Of a DNA stretch of 64,000 nucleotides, positions 37,337-50,123 are shown one piece after another; the stretch's first letter is position 1; the number at the start of each line of letters is the position of its first letter. Position numbers and translations under genes: made by a program. The notes beneath the pieces are model-generated. The model saw only the letters and a program-made list of their open reading frames with translations, was not told the DNA's origin and ran no database searches. Where the stretch lies: positions 7,392,381 through 7,456,380 of the forward strand of contig JASKMD010000003.1 of assembly GCA_030144725.1 (NCBI GenBank), written 5' to 3'. Source of the DNA: Haematococcus lacustris (taxonomy: Eukaryota; Chlorophyta; Chlorophyceae; Chlamydomonadales; Haematococcaceae).

Positions 37337-39411
37337 ATGGCTCTCTCGTGCTCACAGCTGCGTGCACGTGCGGTCTCCAACCTCGGAGAGCGGAGAGCTG
37401 CCTGGCCTCGCACAAGACTTTCCACACGGCCGGTAAGCTCGCCTCTTTTCCATGAGCGGCTCCTTTGTACTGCATCTCGCATTGTGGAAGCTATGCTTCC
37501 GGTGAATACAGGCGCGCTCCCTGGCCACGGCAGTGCGTGCGGCCTCCGACTTCCAGAACCCCGTTCGCCAGACCATCGCCAACATCGTGACAGGCATCTA
37601 CAAGGCCTCCGCAGGCGTGACGAGCGTGGAACCCGGCCTATCCCCCATGTGGACTGCAGTGAAGAAGCTCGACCTGCAGGGCGTGAAGTACGTGCAGCCA
37701 CACATGCCAGCTAGGGCTGCAAGCAAGGCTGGGGAGCAGGGCAGCCCCGCACTTGCTCAGTGGTGCAGTCAGACAGCCCTGATCTCAGTACTGCAGGCTG
37801 CCGATGCCCTATCCGTAACCACTAGTGGCACACCGCCTGCGCTGCCCCACCTGCAGGGTGGCAATCAGCCAAGGATTAGACCTGAATGAGCGGGATGCAA
37901 ACGGTGAGTTGAACCCTGACCCTCCCTCACACCTCTACCCAGATGGTGCTCCTCCCCTTGGTGCTCCTCCCCTTGGTTCCTATTTTCTTGTCTTTTCCTC
38001 GTTGTTGTGTAAGCCGCTCTATTTGTGAAGAAAACCCATGAATCCTAGCCCTGGTCAGCCCTGTGCAGGCCTCTGCACTTGGCCTTGCCCAGTGGTTGTG
38101 CACTAAGTGAGGGTGTCAGCATTGGGAGGTCTAGCCAGCCCCAGCTTAGAAATGGGGTGTTGAGGGGTAGCAGTAGTCGTGGCAAGAGGTGCCTTTGCGT
38201 GGCCGCCCCAGGCAGGCCCAGGCACATGCTCCAAGTCGTCTGCTGCCCCCTGTTGAAGCTCTGCGTGTGGCGCATGGGGTGACAGCCATGTACCCAGTGC
38301 GGCATGCTGGGTGTTAATGTCGATGACAATTGTCAAGTGAACATGACTGCGGCAGTTCCTTGGACAACCCAGACATGATGCGTACATGGGGCGCTTCTGC
38401 CCTGCTCGCTGCCCTGCCTGCTGCACAGCATCAGTGCTGTCCTGTCTGCTGCATTTCTGCCATTGCCATGTGAGCCTGCCACTGTACAATGCTTGGCGCA
38501 GGTGACACTCCCTTGCTGTACATTGCCAGAGCAGGCCACTACAAGTACCCTCCACGTGAGATTCCAGCTGTGAGTGCCTTGCCCCTGCCTTGCCCTTGCC
38601 TTGCCCCTGCCTCGCCCCTGTCTGCCCCTGCCTCGCCCCTTCCTTGTCCATGCCCCTGCCCGCAGTGCATGAGCTGTTAACCATGCTTGCCAGGCTCAGT
38701 GAAATGTGGTAGTGGGAAGGCATGCTGTGTCAAAGCATGCTTGCCAGGCTTAATTGAAAGAGGCATTGAAGGAAGTGTGTGCCAGGGATGGGGCTGATGC
38801 CATTATACTATGGTGGTGTGTGTGCATGGACCTGGTGTAGACCTGTTTCTCCAGCTGCATAGCTGCTGATGGCTCCCAGTCTGCAGCAACGCCATGTATG
38901 GGTTAGGGTGTGTGTGTTTGTGGCCCTTCAACCAATACGCCATGTGGTGCAATGATGATGTGTGCACAGGCCCTGCTAGAGGCTGGGGCTGACAAGGAGG
39001 CGCGCGACAAGGCTGGCCTCACCGCGCTGCAGGTTTGGTGACATGCTTGAGAGGCAGCCGTGCCGTGAGGGTGAGGGCAGTGGTATGCGGGGACGGAAGC
39101 AATGTCTAGCTCCCTGCATGCTGGGCTGCTCGTGCAGGTGTCGTTGCTGGCGGGCTGGCAAAACATCTCAGGTGAGCAGACAGTTTAAGGCACATCGCCC
39201 TTGACATGTGTTTATGACCACGCACGGCAACAGTTGTGGTACAGTTCTGTAGCTCCACGCAGACAACGATACAGCTGTAACCGATTGTGTATGATTGTGT
39301 GCAGAGCTGCTTATCAAAGCCGGAGCAGACACCAGTGGTGTGCGGTCCATTGTTCCGAGGCTGACCTGCCCAGACTGCAAGCGGATTGTTGCTGAGTACA
39401 AGCTTGCCTAG
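37337..39411 (+). CDS. Small ankyrin-repeat protein, probably organelle-targeted
   Basis: Seven exons join in frame to 196 codons plus stop: 37337-37432, 37512-37687, 37857-37903, 38502-38569, 38970-39032, 39138-39171 and 39305-39411, all with GT donors (GTAAGC, GTACGT, GTGAGT, GTGAGT, GTTTGG, GTGAGC) and AG acceptors. The first 45 residues are rich in Arg, Ala and Ser with no acidic residue until Glu22, like a chloroplast or mitochondrial presequence. Then come a helical region (NPVRQTIANIVTGIYKA) and about three ankyrin repeats (LDLNERDANGDTPLLYIAR, LLEAGADKEARDKAGLTALQ, LLIKAGADTSG). The C-terminus ends LTCPDCKRIVAEYKLA, with a lone CxxC. The partner is unknown. Confidence 0.8.
38579..38665. 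repeat. (GCCTTGCCCCT)n minisatellite in intron
   Basis: Short C-rich repeat in intron 4 of the ankyrin gene, C-rich on the sense strand like the other intronic repeats here. Confidence 0.8.
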
Positions 39412-39484
39412 AAGAGACGCGTTGAGATAGCAGGAGCGGTTGGAATGGACGGCACCGTGATTTGCTTGTCATGCAAGTCTCACA

Positions 39485-39489
39485 TGTAA
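39485..39489 (+). terminator. TGTAA polyadenylation signal candidate
   Basis: TGTAA, the usual chlamydomonadalean poly(A) signal, lies 74 nt after the ankyrin gene stop. No transcript evidence is available. Confidence 0.45.
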
Positions 39490-39649
39490 CTCAAAGTTAC
39501 AATCCTTGAGCGCAGAGTAATGCAGTAGCAACCCCGACCTGTTAACTGTTACGGAGCCAGCTCTTGGCATCGGCGATGTCTTGATGCTCAAGGCTTGCTC
39601 CGTTCCCAAAGCACAGCCCACAAAGCACGACGATGCACACACGCAATAG

Positions 39650-39919
39650 TTCAGTATTCCGAACGGCCTCAACGTCATCGTGACCGGGAGTCGCCATCAG
39701 GGCTGGCATCACGGAGAACGACCTCACCATCGTATGCGCCCAAGCCATGGCCAACCCCAGCTGGGTCAGGCAGAAGCTGGCATATCTCCAAACCTTTTGA
39801 CCCTCCAGCGCTTGCCTTCATCGCACGACTCCTCACTCCACACCGCGACACAGCCACCGCAGTATTGTGCCCTACAGCAGCAGCTGCTGAGCCTCTATAG
39901 CTCTGATAAACAGCAGCAG
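39650..39919 (+). CDS. Probable upstream coding exon of the channel gene
   Basis: The frame is open from 39650 to the donor at 39920 (cagcagcag|gtgagg) in phase 0, matching the acceptor at 40278. It reads CALQQQLLSLYSSDKQQQ at its end. Its left border and the start codon are not resolved. It could also be a 5' non-coding exon. Confidence 0.45.
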
Positions 39920-40277
39920 GTGAGGATGGGCCCTGCCATCGAAACTTGCGCTGTTACACTCCAGACTTGCACGGTACTTGTGAGACACAGGCATGAGGTT
40001 CTCTGTTCCAAGCCTGTTCAATGCATAAGGATGGGGAGCAGCTTGTGTTAGCATCACGTGTTGGCAGCAGGGTGTCAGCAGCAGGTGGCGGCAGCAGGTG
40101 GCGGCAGCATGTGTCAACAGCATGTGTCAACAGCATGTGCCGCAGCAACTAGTCCATCCCGGCCAGACTGCTGCACCCAGATGTCAGTCACCTGTGGATA
40201 TGACACCCTGCACACTGGCTGCAGCCTACCCTGGCCAATGGGGGGGCCCACTGGCACTCCCTGGCTGCCCTTTGCAG

Positions 40278-42966
40278 GGCCAGCCCACCAACCGGCTGCC
40301 AGGGTACCGGCTGCCGCTGCCACTAGGGCTGCAGGCCGCCACTGGGCAGCCTGACGTGCCGGCCCAGCTACTTCCTCACACAGCCTCCAACCATGCCGGC
40401 CATAACTCCTGGAGGGCGTGGTCCAACGTCCCGCATGCCACTCACACTCCTCGTGCAGTGCCCTTGGCCAGTCCAGCACAGGCTGTAGCCGAGGGCAGGG
40501 AAGTCGTAGAGCAGCAGCCAGTAGCCAGGACTCGGTTGCGTGCCCAGTCACTGCCCACGGCGGACACCCTGGTCGAGCAGCCCACCACCAGCCTGCTGGC
40601 CATCAGTGTGGATGAGAGCGACAGACTGGGAGACGGCATGCAGCCTCAACCCCAGTCCCAGCTCAAGCCTCAGATACAGCCCCAGCTACCCCACCAGCCC
40701 CAGCCCCAACACCATCAGGGTGTGGTGCCTGGACTGGGCGTGCAGGGCCGCCAGGGGTCCCCCAGCGCTGGGCAAAGGCTCCCTGCCCCCTCTCCCCTGC
40801 CCCGCCCCGCCACTCTCCTCTCTCCCGCCAACCCTGGTCCCGGCTCTGGTTCACTGGTCTCCTCACCTCAGGCAGGCCCTGGACCCGGCCCTGCCCGCCC
40901 CTCCTCCTCCTTCTCAGCAGGGGCACCTGCACAATCCCTGCAGCAGTCAGAGCCACTGGACATCTGTGTGCAGTCGCTGAGCAGGCTGGCCCCTCCAGGA
41001 GTTGTAGGGGAGACTTCACCCACTGCCACGCCACGCCACCTGAGGGATATGGGTGAGCCCAGGGGTGGCATGCTGCAGCGTGTGGGCCATGCAGGAGGCC
41101 AGGTAGTCCAGGGGACGTCCCTAACCCTGATCCTACACTGCCTCTCAGCCTAACCCTAGCCTTGACCCTAACCCTGACCCTAACCCTCAACCTGGCCTAG
41201 CCTGCCCTGACCCTAACCCTAACCTACAACCTGGTTTGGCCTGACCTATCGGGGTCTGAATCCTACACTGCCTCTTTTTTATCCTCCTTGACCCTGCCTT
41301 GCCCCTGACCCTGGCCTGGCCTGGTTTCCCCTGTGACCCTGCCCCTGCCAGGTGCGCAGCGGGGCATCACCAGCGCCTTCTCCTCCCCCAAGAGTAACTG
41401 CAGCCTGGCAGTGTCCCTGCATGAGGTGGTGGAGGAGATCAGCCAGGCCATGGAGGAGCCAGCCCAGTCGGCAGCCAGCGTAACTGCTCGGCATCCTCCT
41501 GCCCAGCCTCTGGGGCGTGCCCTGTCAGTGTCAGCCGCTGCTCCTGGCGTGTACCAGGGGAGTCCATCCTGGCAGTCGAGGGGCCGCAGCCAGCCTCAGG
41601 CCGCTGCTGAGGCGGTGACACCCGTGCCCCCTGACAGCAGCGATGATGGTAAAGGGCACAGGGCTGGGCGGCAAGGCTGGGCAGCAGGGCTGGGTGGCAG
41701 GACTGGGTTGCAGGGCTGGACCTTACCTGACCTTCTGGGACCTGGGTGGAGGTAGTAAGCATTAGGCTCAGCCAGGGGTCATGGCACCCTGCTTGCTGCC
41801 GCCTTCACAAAACTGTTGTGCCACAGCTGTTGTGGTGATGGCGCTGGGGAGGTGCTAGAGGCTAGCCGGTGAGACGTGGGCTGTGCAGAAGAGCAGGAAC
41901 ACAGGGACAGGGACACATGGCTCGCCATAGTATCAGACGGGAACCTATGGGCAGGGCTGTGAGCCTGGGAGGTGGGTAGGTGGCCAGGAGTTGAACCCGG
42001 GGCTAGCATTCGAACCCTGGGATAGGGATGTTGGCCAAGCCAGGCGGGCTGAACGGGCTGAGATGCCAAGGATAGGAATACAGAGATTTTTCGACCCATG
42101 AAGCCATGCCTGTGATGCTCGTCAATGTTGATGTTCATGCGTATGCGCTGGTCCTGCTCAGCTCAACTGCCAGCTGCTTGCCTCGGCTCGCACTGATCCC
42201 CTGCAAGTGTATGCGCCCTGTGTACTGCAGACCGTCCGAGCCCTGGCTACCCACCCTCTTCACCTCAGGCGCACAGCTTCAGTCTCCAGCTCCCAGCTCC
42301 CCACGGTCCACCAGTGCTGCCTGCCAGCACCTTCCGACCTGCTGGTCTCCCAACCCGCTTCAGCCCTCCCGCTGCCGCAAGTCCTGTTCCTGCGCCGATC
42401 GCGAATGCTTTCCGTTCACTGCCCTCCACCGAGCCGGCCATCTCGTCCTCGGCCCTGGCCGCAGCGCAAACGAGCGTAGGCAAGAAAGGCAAGGCTGTCA
42501 AGGTGCGAACCACCAAGTTCGACGATGAGCATCTCGTCCAAGTCGTGCACCATTACACTCCTAGTTTAAATGCCGCACCGCACCTAGACACGCACACGGC
42601 AGAGCCCAGCGTCCGCAATGGAATCGTCGGTGGCAGTGGCGGTGGCGCCGCGTTCTCGCGCATCATGGCCATGCTCGGTAGCGACGCACCATCTAGCATT
42701 GACAGCGGCGATAACGTGAGGGGGGTTGCGGTGGTAAGGTCAGTTCCGTCGCCCACCTTCACCCGTCTAGCTTCCCTGGACAAGAACGCGCGCAACGAGG
42801 GCCCGCGGTCTAGACGCGAGGTGGAGCGGTTGGGTTCGGTGGGGCGAGACAGCGCGTGCGCCATCACCCCGCCCCGGCTGCCGAGGATCTCGGAGCCGTC
42901 GGTGCTGCGCATCTCTCAGAGCACTGAGCGACCCTCCGCCTCAAGCGACGCTGCTCTCAGTGGCAG
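40278..42966 (+). other. Channel gene: N-terminal low-complexity exons
   Basis: Exons 40278-41052, 41352-41648 and 42231-42966 encode about 600 residues rich in Pro, Gln, Ser and Ala (for example [17 protein letters not shown]). No fold is recognisable; the region is probably disordered. Near the end a more ordered stretch ([21 protein letters not shown]) appears. Phases join exactly. Confidence 0.7.
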
Positions 42967-45900
42967 GTGCGCGCAGTGGTAGCCGCCCTGTAAATGCAGG
43001 AACCTCCTACGCTTCTTACATGATTTCCTATAAGTACACCTGCTGACCGTTGCATCCTCCCGTCTTCCACAGTGACGAGGGCAGCCGCCACGGCAGCGGC
43101 CCTCGACCCCCCATGGCCAAGGCATCTCGCCGAGCCCGCCGGCGATCCCTGGTGGACATCGACAATCGGGCTGTGGACGTTGCTGCGCAAACAGCCAGTG
43201 CCGCTCGCACCACCAGCCGTGGTGCGCGCGTGAATTTGGGCAGCCGTCACCTCACAATGCTGCGGCGGGCAGTCAAGGGCGGTCCTGGGTGGGACAGCGC
43301 CTCGCAGCCCCGCTCCGCGAGTCTTGCGCAGTCCTTGCGCTCCCGCCACTTCTCCTCCAAGTGGGGTCGGAACAACAAGGCGTTTCAGTGCCTAGACTGG
43401 ACGCTGGGGTTGGGGAGCTGGGTGCTGGAGGCTCTCACCGTGGTCATTCTGCCCAGCAACCCATGGTTCCTGCGCTGGTTCTACTTCACTGTGGCTGCTG
43501 CAATGCTGTCGGCGGTGTTCAGTGAGTGGGGGCATGCAAGGGCAGGGCAGGCCAGGGGATGGTGCAAGCTGGGCGTGGGGTGGGGCAGGGCAAGTTAGGT
43601 TGGTTGAGAAGGGCAAGGTACACCCAGTGCAAGCACTGATGCACACTGGGCTATGACCGTGTTTAGAGCACGGCCTGTGCCACTTACTCTCCCTCTAACA
43701 AGTGCCCCACTGCTGCCCACCTGCTGCTGACTGCCCTGTCCTGCCCTGACCTGACCTGACCGCAGTCCCCTTCCAAATGGCCTTCACCAACCCAGGCCTG
43801 ACGTGAGGCTCAGCAGCACACTGGCAGCACCGCAGCACCCCTCACATCCACTCCTCTCCTCCACCCCACCCTTCCCTCTCCACCTCCCCCACCCTTCCCC
43901 CTCCACCCCTCCCTCCCTTCCCCTCCACCCCTCCCTCCCTTCCCACTCCACCCCTTCCTCCCTTCCCACTCCACCCCTCCCTCCCTTTCCCCTCCACCCC
44001 TCCCTCCCCTTCCCCTCCACCCCTCCCTCCCTTCCTCCTCTACCCCTCCCTCCCTTCCCCTCCACTCCTTCCTCCCTTTCCCCTCTACCCCTCCCTCCCT
44101 TCCCCCTCCACCCCTCCCTCCCCTTCCCCCTTTTCCCCTCTCTTATGACAGTCACGTGCTGGCAGTGCACACGCCGGCAGAAAAGCCTGACTGCACAGCT
44201 GCTGCCAGCGCTGCAACCGTCACATTGACTCTGCAGTGACATTGACAGTGCACTCGTCATGTGCAGTGCATACTTGCCAGCAATAAGGCAGCATGGAAGC
44301 ACACAATGGCCCATGGGGGTCCCGCGACCATGCAGCAGCTCCCTCTGCTGCTGCTGCTCCTGCTGCTGCTGCTGCTGCTCACACAGTGGCCTGATCTGGC
44401 AGCACCCTGCCTGGGCTGCTTGCTGCATGCTTCAGGCCGTATGGCGAGTTCCTCAATGTGGCAGACTACCTGATCACGCTGGTGTTCCTCCTGGACATCC
44501 TGCTGCACTTCAGGCTGGCCTTCCTGGTGAGGCATGCTGGTTGAGGGGGCAGGGGGGGCAGGAGGGAGGGGAGAGAAAAGGGGAGGGGGCAGGGTGAAGG
44601 AGAGGGGTCAGGAGGGAGTGGGCAGAAGAGGCTGTGCGAATCACCCTCACTGCAGCACACCAACCCTGACTAATCAAACCACCGCCACAGCAACATGCCT
44701 CATACCGTACCATCACCATGCCACGCTGAGCAAGTGTGACTGCAATGGCCATATTGGGCTGAGTGGGGCTGACACAGGCCCCTGCTGGGGTCCAACCCTC
44801 CCCTACACATAGCTCCGGCCAAGGTGGGGTTACCAGCCCCGCCAGCCTCAGCATCGCCAGTGCGGGCAAGAGCCTGGTGTTAAGCCCCTCGCTCTAACAG
44901 CCACCTGGCCAGCAGTTGACAGTGGCATAGGAAAGCCAGGCCATGCTTGGTGCAGAGCAAGAGTCACTGGTGATCGGTTATGGCGACCTCATCTCCTATA
45001 GTGTAGACGCCTTGCTACCCGTAAGAGTTCTTTGTCCCGAATTCGTTTGCAAGGCATTCAAGAAACCGGAACGAATGTGGGGTTCATTTAACAGGTAGAC
45101 TAGTACAGTAGGCCCGTCCCACATCGGACGGACAGAAAGACATGGCTGCCATGCGTGGCTGGGAAGGCCGTAAAGCTACAACCTGTTGAAGGCCCAATGC
45201 AACATGTTCATAGCATCAACAGCAAAGCAGAAGTAAAGCAAAGTCCATGTTGTGCCAACATGTCGTTATGCCAATATGTTGTTATGCCATCATGCCAATA
45301 TGTCGTTACGCCATCATGCCAATATGTTGTTATGAGCCACTGCGGGACTGTGACGATGTGACCACAATGTATAGTCACAGTGTGGTTGGTTGTGCCAATG
45401 CGGGCGTGGTGCGTGACATGTGCTTCTACAAATTCTCGTCAGTGTCGGCAGCAGGCATGGAACACCACATTGCCCGTGTACACCACATTGCTTCGGTGTA
45501 CACCACATTGCCCGTGTATAGCGGATGAGCTGCGCCGGATGAGCTGAGACGTCAAAGTCCAGCGTGGAAACGCCTCGCTATCCATATGGCAAAGGCTGTC
45601 AGTCACGATCTTGGCCTTGATGACATGTTGGCGCAAACTGGTGACAATGAAGCCGTTGGCTACCCCTGCTGCTGCTGCTGCTGCTGCCCCTGCTGCTGCC
45701 GCCGCCGCCGCCGCTGCTGCCGCTGGTGCCCCTGCTGCTGCTGCCCCAGTTGCCCCTGCTGCTGTTTCCCCTGCTGCTGCTGCCCCTGCTGCTGCTGCTA
45801 CTGCTACTGCCGCTGCTGCTGCCCCTACCCCAGCTGCCCCTGTTGTTGCAGCCCCTGCTGCTGCTGCCCCTGCTACTGCTGCCCCAGTTGCCCCTGCTGC

Positions 45901-48900
45901 TGTTTCCCCTGCTGCCACTGCTGCCCCTGCTGCTGCTGCCCCTGCTGCCACTGCTGCCACTGCTGCTGCTGCTACTGCCCCCCCTGCTGCTGATGCCCCT
46001 GCCCCTGCTGCTGCTGCTGCTGCTGCCCCTGCTGCTGCTGCCCCTGCTGCTGCTGCTGACCCTGCTGCTGCTGCCCCTGCTGCTGCCGCTGCTGCTGCCC
46101 CTGCCCCAGTTGCCCCTGCTGCTGTTTCCCCTGCTGCTGCTGCCCCTGCTGCTGCTGCTACTGCTACTGCCGCTGCTGCTGCCCCTACCCCAGCTGCCCC
46201 TGTTGTTGCAGCCCCTGCTGCTGCTGCTGCTGCCCCTGCTACTGCCGCCCCTGCTGCTGCTGCCCCTGCTGCTGCTGCCCCTGCTGCCACTGCTGCCCCT
46301 GCTGCTGCTGCTACTGCCCCCCCTGCTGCTGATGCCCCTGCCCCTGCTGCTGCCCCTGCTGCTGCCCCTGCTGCTGCTGCTACTGCTGCCCCCTGCTGCT
46401 GCTGCCCCTGCTGCTGCTGCCCCTGCTGCTACTGCCCCTGCTGCTGCTGCTGCCCCAGCTGCCCCTGCTGCTCCTGCAGCCGCTGCTGCTGCCGCCGCCG
46501 CTGCCGCTGCTGCCGCCGCTACTGCTGTTGCTGCCCCTCCTGCTGCTGCTGCTGCTGCCGCCGCTGCTGCTGCCGCCGATGCTGCTGCCGCCGCTGCTGC
46601 TGCCCTTGCTGCTGCTGCTGCTGCCCCTGCTGCTGCTGCTGCCCCTGCTACTGCTGCTGTTGCCCCTGCTGCTGCTGCTGCCCCTGCTGCTGCCGCTGCT
46701 GCTGCACCTGCCTCAGCTGCCCCTGCTGCTGCTGCCCCTGCTGCTGCTGCTGCCCCTGCTGCTGCTGCCCCTGCTGCTGCCGCTGCTGCTGCTGCTGCTG
46801 CTGCTGCTGCCCCTGCCCCAGCTGCCCCTGCTGCTGCTGCCGCCGCTGCTGCTGCCCCTGATGCTGCCGCTGCCGCTGCTGCCGCTGCTACTGCTGTTGC
46901 TGCCCCTGCTGCTGCCCCGCTGCTGCTGCTGCTGCCCCTGCAGCTGCTGCCCCTGCTGCTGCTGCCCCTGCTGCTGCTGCCCCTGCTGTTGCCCCTGCTG
47001 CTGATGCCCCTGCTGCTAGCCTGGCTGCTTTTCTGGGCTAGACACCTGCCATCAGGTGCATGGGGGACGTGAGGCTACCTCGCGCTGAAGCAGAGGCTGA
47101 ACATGTTTTACGCATAGGCAGTGCGTTCAAGTGCACGCTTTACAACGTGCGTCTAACGTGCGTTTAACGTGCAACGCGTTGAACGTGCACGCCACGGCCA
47201 AGCGCCGCATCCGTCCCTGGACTCTGGCCCTGGACTGCGGTTGTCAGACCAACCTTCAATTGGGCCGGGGCTGTACTCCGCAGGGGTAGGGGGTGTTTGT
47301 TTGACTGGGCTGTTGGTTGACGGGCCGGCCAGACCATTCAAAACGAAACATCGCGAGTAGACGCGCTGGCGTGTACATTACCAGACCCACTACTCATCTC
47401 TATTTTTAAGGCCTCCAAATTTCAGAACGACTTTCGATCTTACCGCACAGTGACTCGCGCTCGATTTCCTCGATGTACTATGCGGTGTTGAAGTTAGGAG
47501 AAGTCGCACGTTGAATCGCAGGCCATTCCGAGCACATTTTTCATCTTGACCCCCTAATTTTTTTTATGTAGATTTGGGAACTTGCATGCATTACGCTAGC
47601 CGTTGCATCAGCTGTTCGCAAAATGTAGCAAGACAACAAAAACCACCGACTAGATGATGTCACGGATGATGTCAGGTCACTTGCAGTGCGCACTTCACTT
47701 GTGCCCGCAACTACAAGAGGCACACGACATTACATGGGCAAAGCTTGGCATGCATTGTGGTTCAGGAGTAGGCACCCACCCATCACCCATCACGCATAGG
47801 GATCAGGACTTATCAAACAATTGATTCTGAGTCGCTGGACTTGTTAGGGGGGGGAGTGGAACCCTTAGAGGTAGTAGGGTAGTGAGCTCTGCTGTCTCCA
47901 TTGCTGCGTAAGGTCACTACACATCAAGGCTTCAAATACTTATATAAGTCTGCATGTGATGCTAGGTTTCAAATATTCATATCACCCTGCATGTGATGCT
48001 AGCTCACGCTGCACACTCCACGGCACCGCACATCGCCACCAGCACTCTCTTGAACCACTGCACGACACAGGTTAGCTAACCCTTATCCTAATCCTACCCT
48101 AAGCCTAGTGAAACCTTACAACCTAACTCCAACCCTAACCCTAACCCTAACCCAAAACCTAACCCTAAACCTACCCTAACCCTAACCCTAACTGTAGCGA
48201 GCAAGACCCCGAACGTCAGAGCGAGCACTCCACCCAACACAACAGTGAAGAACTCTACCCAAAGCAAAAGCTAAGAAGGGCCTCGTACTTGTGTTCATGG
48301 ACAAACTGCAAGCACTAGGAGGGCCTGGCTGATATGACTGAGACACAGCCTGTCTCCAACACTGACCCCTGAGCCTCCCTTGGCTGCAGGACACCCGCAC
48401 CGGGCTCATGGTCACTGACAGGAAGACCATTGTGGCGATGTACATGAGGTAGGTGGCCTGCCACACAGCAGCTGGGGCTGGAGCCTGCCACACAGCACCC
48501 CCACGCTGCTGCCATCTGCCTGCCAGCCCGGGGGCCTGCCTCTGCGCGTGCCATCCAGCCTGATCCAGCATGGCTGTGGCCATGGCAAAGACAAGCCATC
48601 CAAACCAGCGCATGAGGTTGCAGTGGCAGCAGGCTTGTGAAGTGTGCTTTTACTGCTCACACTGGTTGGGTGTGTCATTCTGGCGTTTGCAGTGGTCACA
48701 CTGGTTATAAAGTGAGGGATCCTACCGATGTCAGAGGTGACCCTGGTTGTTGTTGTGGTGGTGGTGGTGTGCATTGAGTGCAGGACCATGCTGGCCTGGG
48801 ATGTGGTGTTCACGCTGCCGCTGCCCTGGATCCTGCTGCCGGCCATGGGCCTGGAGGGTGATGAGGACCGCGTGGCCCTGGGCCTGGGCCTCCTGCATGT

Positions 48901-50056
48901 GTTGCGCCTGGTCAGTGCTGGCTCCAACTGACGACACACATCCTTGCATGCCTTGACTGACAGACGGGACTGAGCGAGACAATGAGAGTGGGTGGCACAA
49001 GGCCAGGTACAGAGGTGTGTGATGTGTGCAGCAAGGTGTCCCTGACCCTGACCCTGACCTGGCCCGTCACCCTGACCTGACCTGACTCAATGGCTCCTGA
49101 CGTGACGGCTGCAGGGCCGGCTGTACCGCCTGGCCGCATTCTTTGAGATACTGGAGCACTCTATGGTCCTGAGCCAGCTCAGCCTCATGCTGGTCCGCAA
49201 CAACCTGGTGAGCCCTGAGCCGTGCGATGAGGGAGGTGCCGGGTGACAGGGTGCGGTGGCAGGGGGAGGGGAGGTGATAGGGTGCGGTGGCAGGGGGAGG
49301 GGAGGTGATAGGGCGTGGCTGGCTACCCCATGCAGCCACCACTATCTCTACCCTCCACCCTTTACCCTTTACCCTCCACCCGCTATCTTGACCCACCCCT
49401 GTGGGGCCCTACCCCCTACTCATTAACACAATCCTCATCTTACCCACACCCATCAACATAATCCCCTTCTCACCCCACACCCATCAACATGATCCCCTTC
49501 TTACCCCACACCCATGCACACAATGGGTGTGGCGATGACCTTTTGTGTCTCTCCTGTGGCCTCAACGCACCGCTGCAGGTCATCTTCTTCAGCTCCCACT
49601 GGTTCGCCTGCATGTTCTACCTGCTGGCCCGCATGGAGGCTGATGGCCGCGACAACATGCAAGGCAGCTGGGTCGGCGATGCCTGGTTCCGCTTTGAAGG
49701 CAAGGACACCATGAGCAGGTGGGCACTGAGCTCACTCCTGGTCCCAGATCAGGCATGCAGTGACCCACCCTACTACCAGCACTGCAGTTCACGCAGGTAC
49801 GCAGAAGACACAAGTGTGGCGCAGACAACCCAGCAGCCAAACCTACCCTAGCCCCTGCCCTAGCCCCACCACCTGACCCTGACCCTGACCCTGACCCTGA
49901 CCCTGACCCTGACCCTGACCCTGACCCTGACCCTGACCCTGACCCTGACCCTGACCCTGACCCTGACCCTGGCCCTGGCCCTGACCCTGACCCTGACCCT
50001 GACCCTGACCCTGACCCTGGCCCTGGCCCTGACCCTGACCCTAACCCTGACCCGGG

Positions 50057-50123
<67 letters not shown>

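Larger units (their letters stand above)
44527..48389 (+). other. 3.9-kb intron of the channel gene
   Basis: Between coding exons 44436-44526 and 48390-48448. It contains a short repeat of atgccaatatgtcgttatgcc type (45246-45335), the 1.35-kb GCTGCTGCCCCT array, aacgtgc-rich repeats (47105-47195) and a telomere-like tract (48121-48193). No separate gene is supported in it. Confidence 0.75.

Noticed and set aside
41970..42025. Two B-box-like motifs on the minus strand (gggttcgaatgc, gggttcaactcc)
   Set aside because: No cloverleaf can be drawn around either motif; they lie in an intron of the channel gene.
45586..47072. Long Ala/Pro, Leu/Pro and Cys/Pro plus-strand ORFs (up to about 450 codons)
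   Set aside because: All come from one GCTGCTGCCCCT array without stops in any plus frame and lie in an intron of the channel gene.
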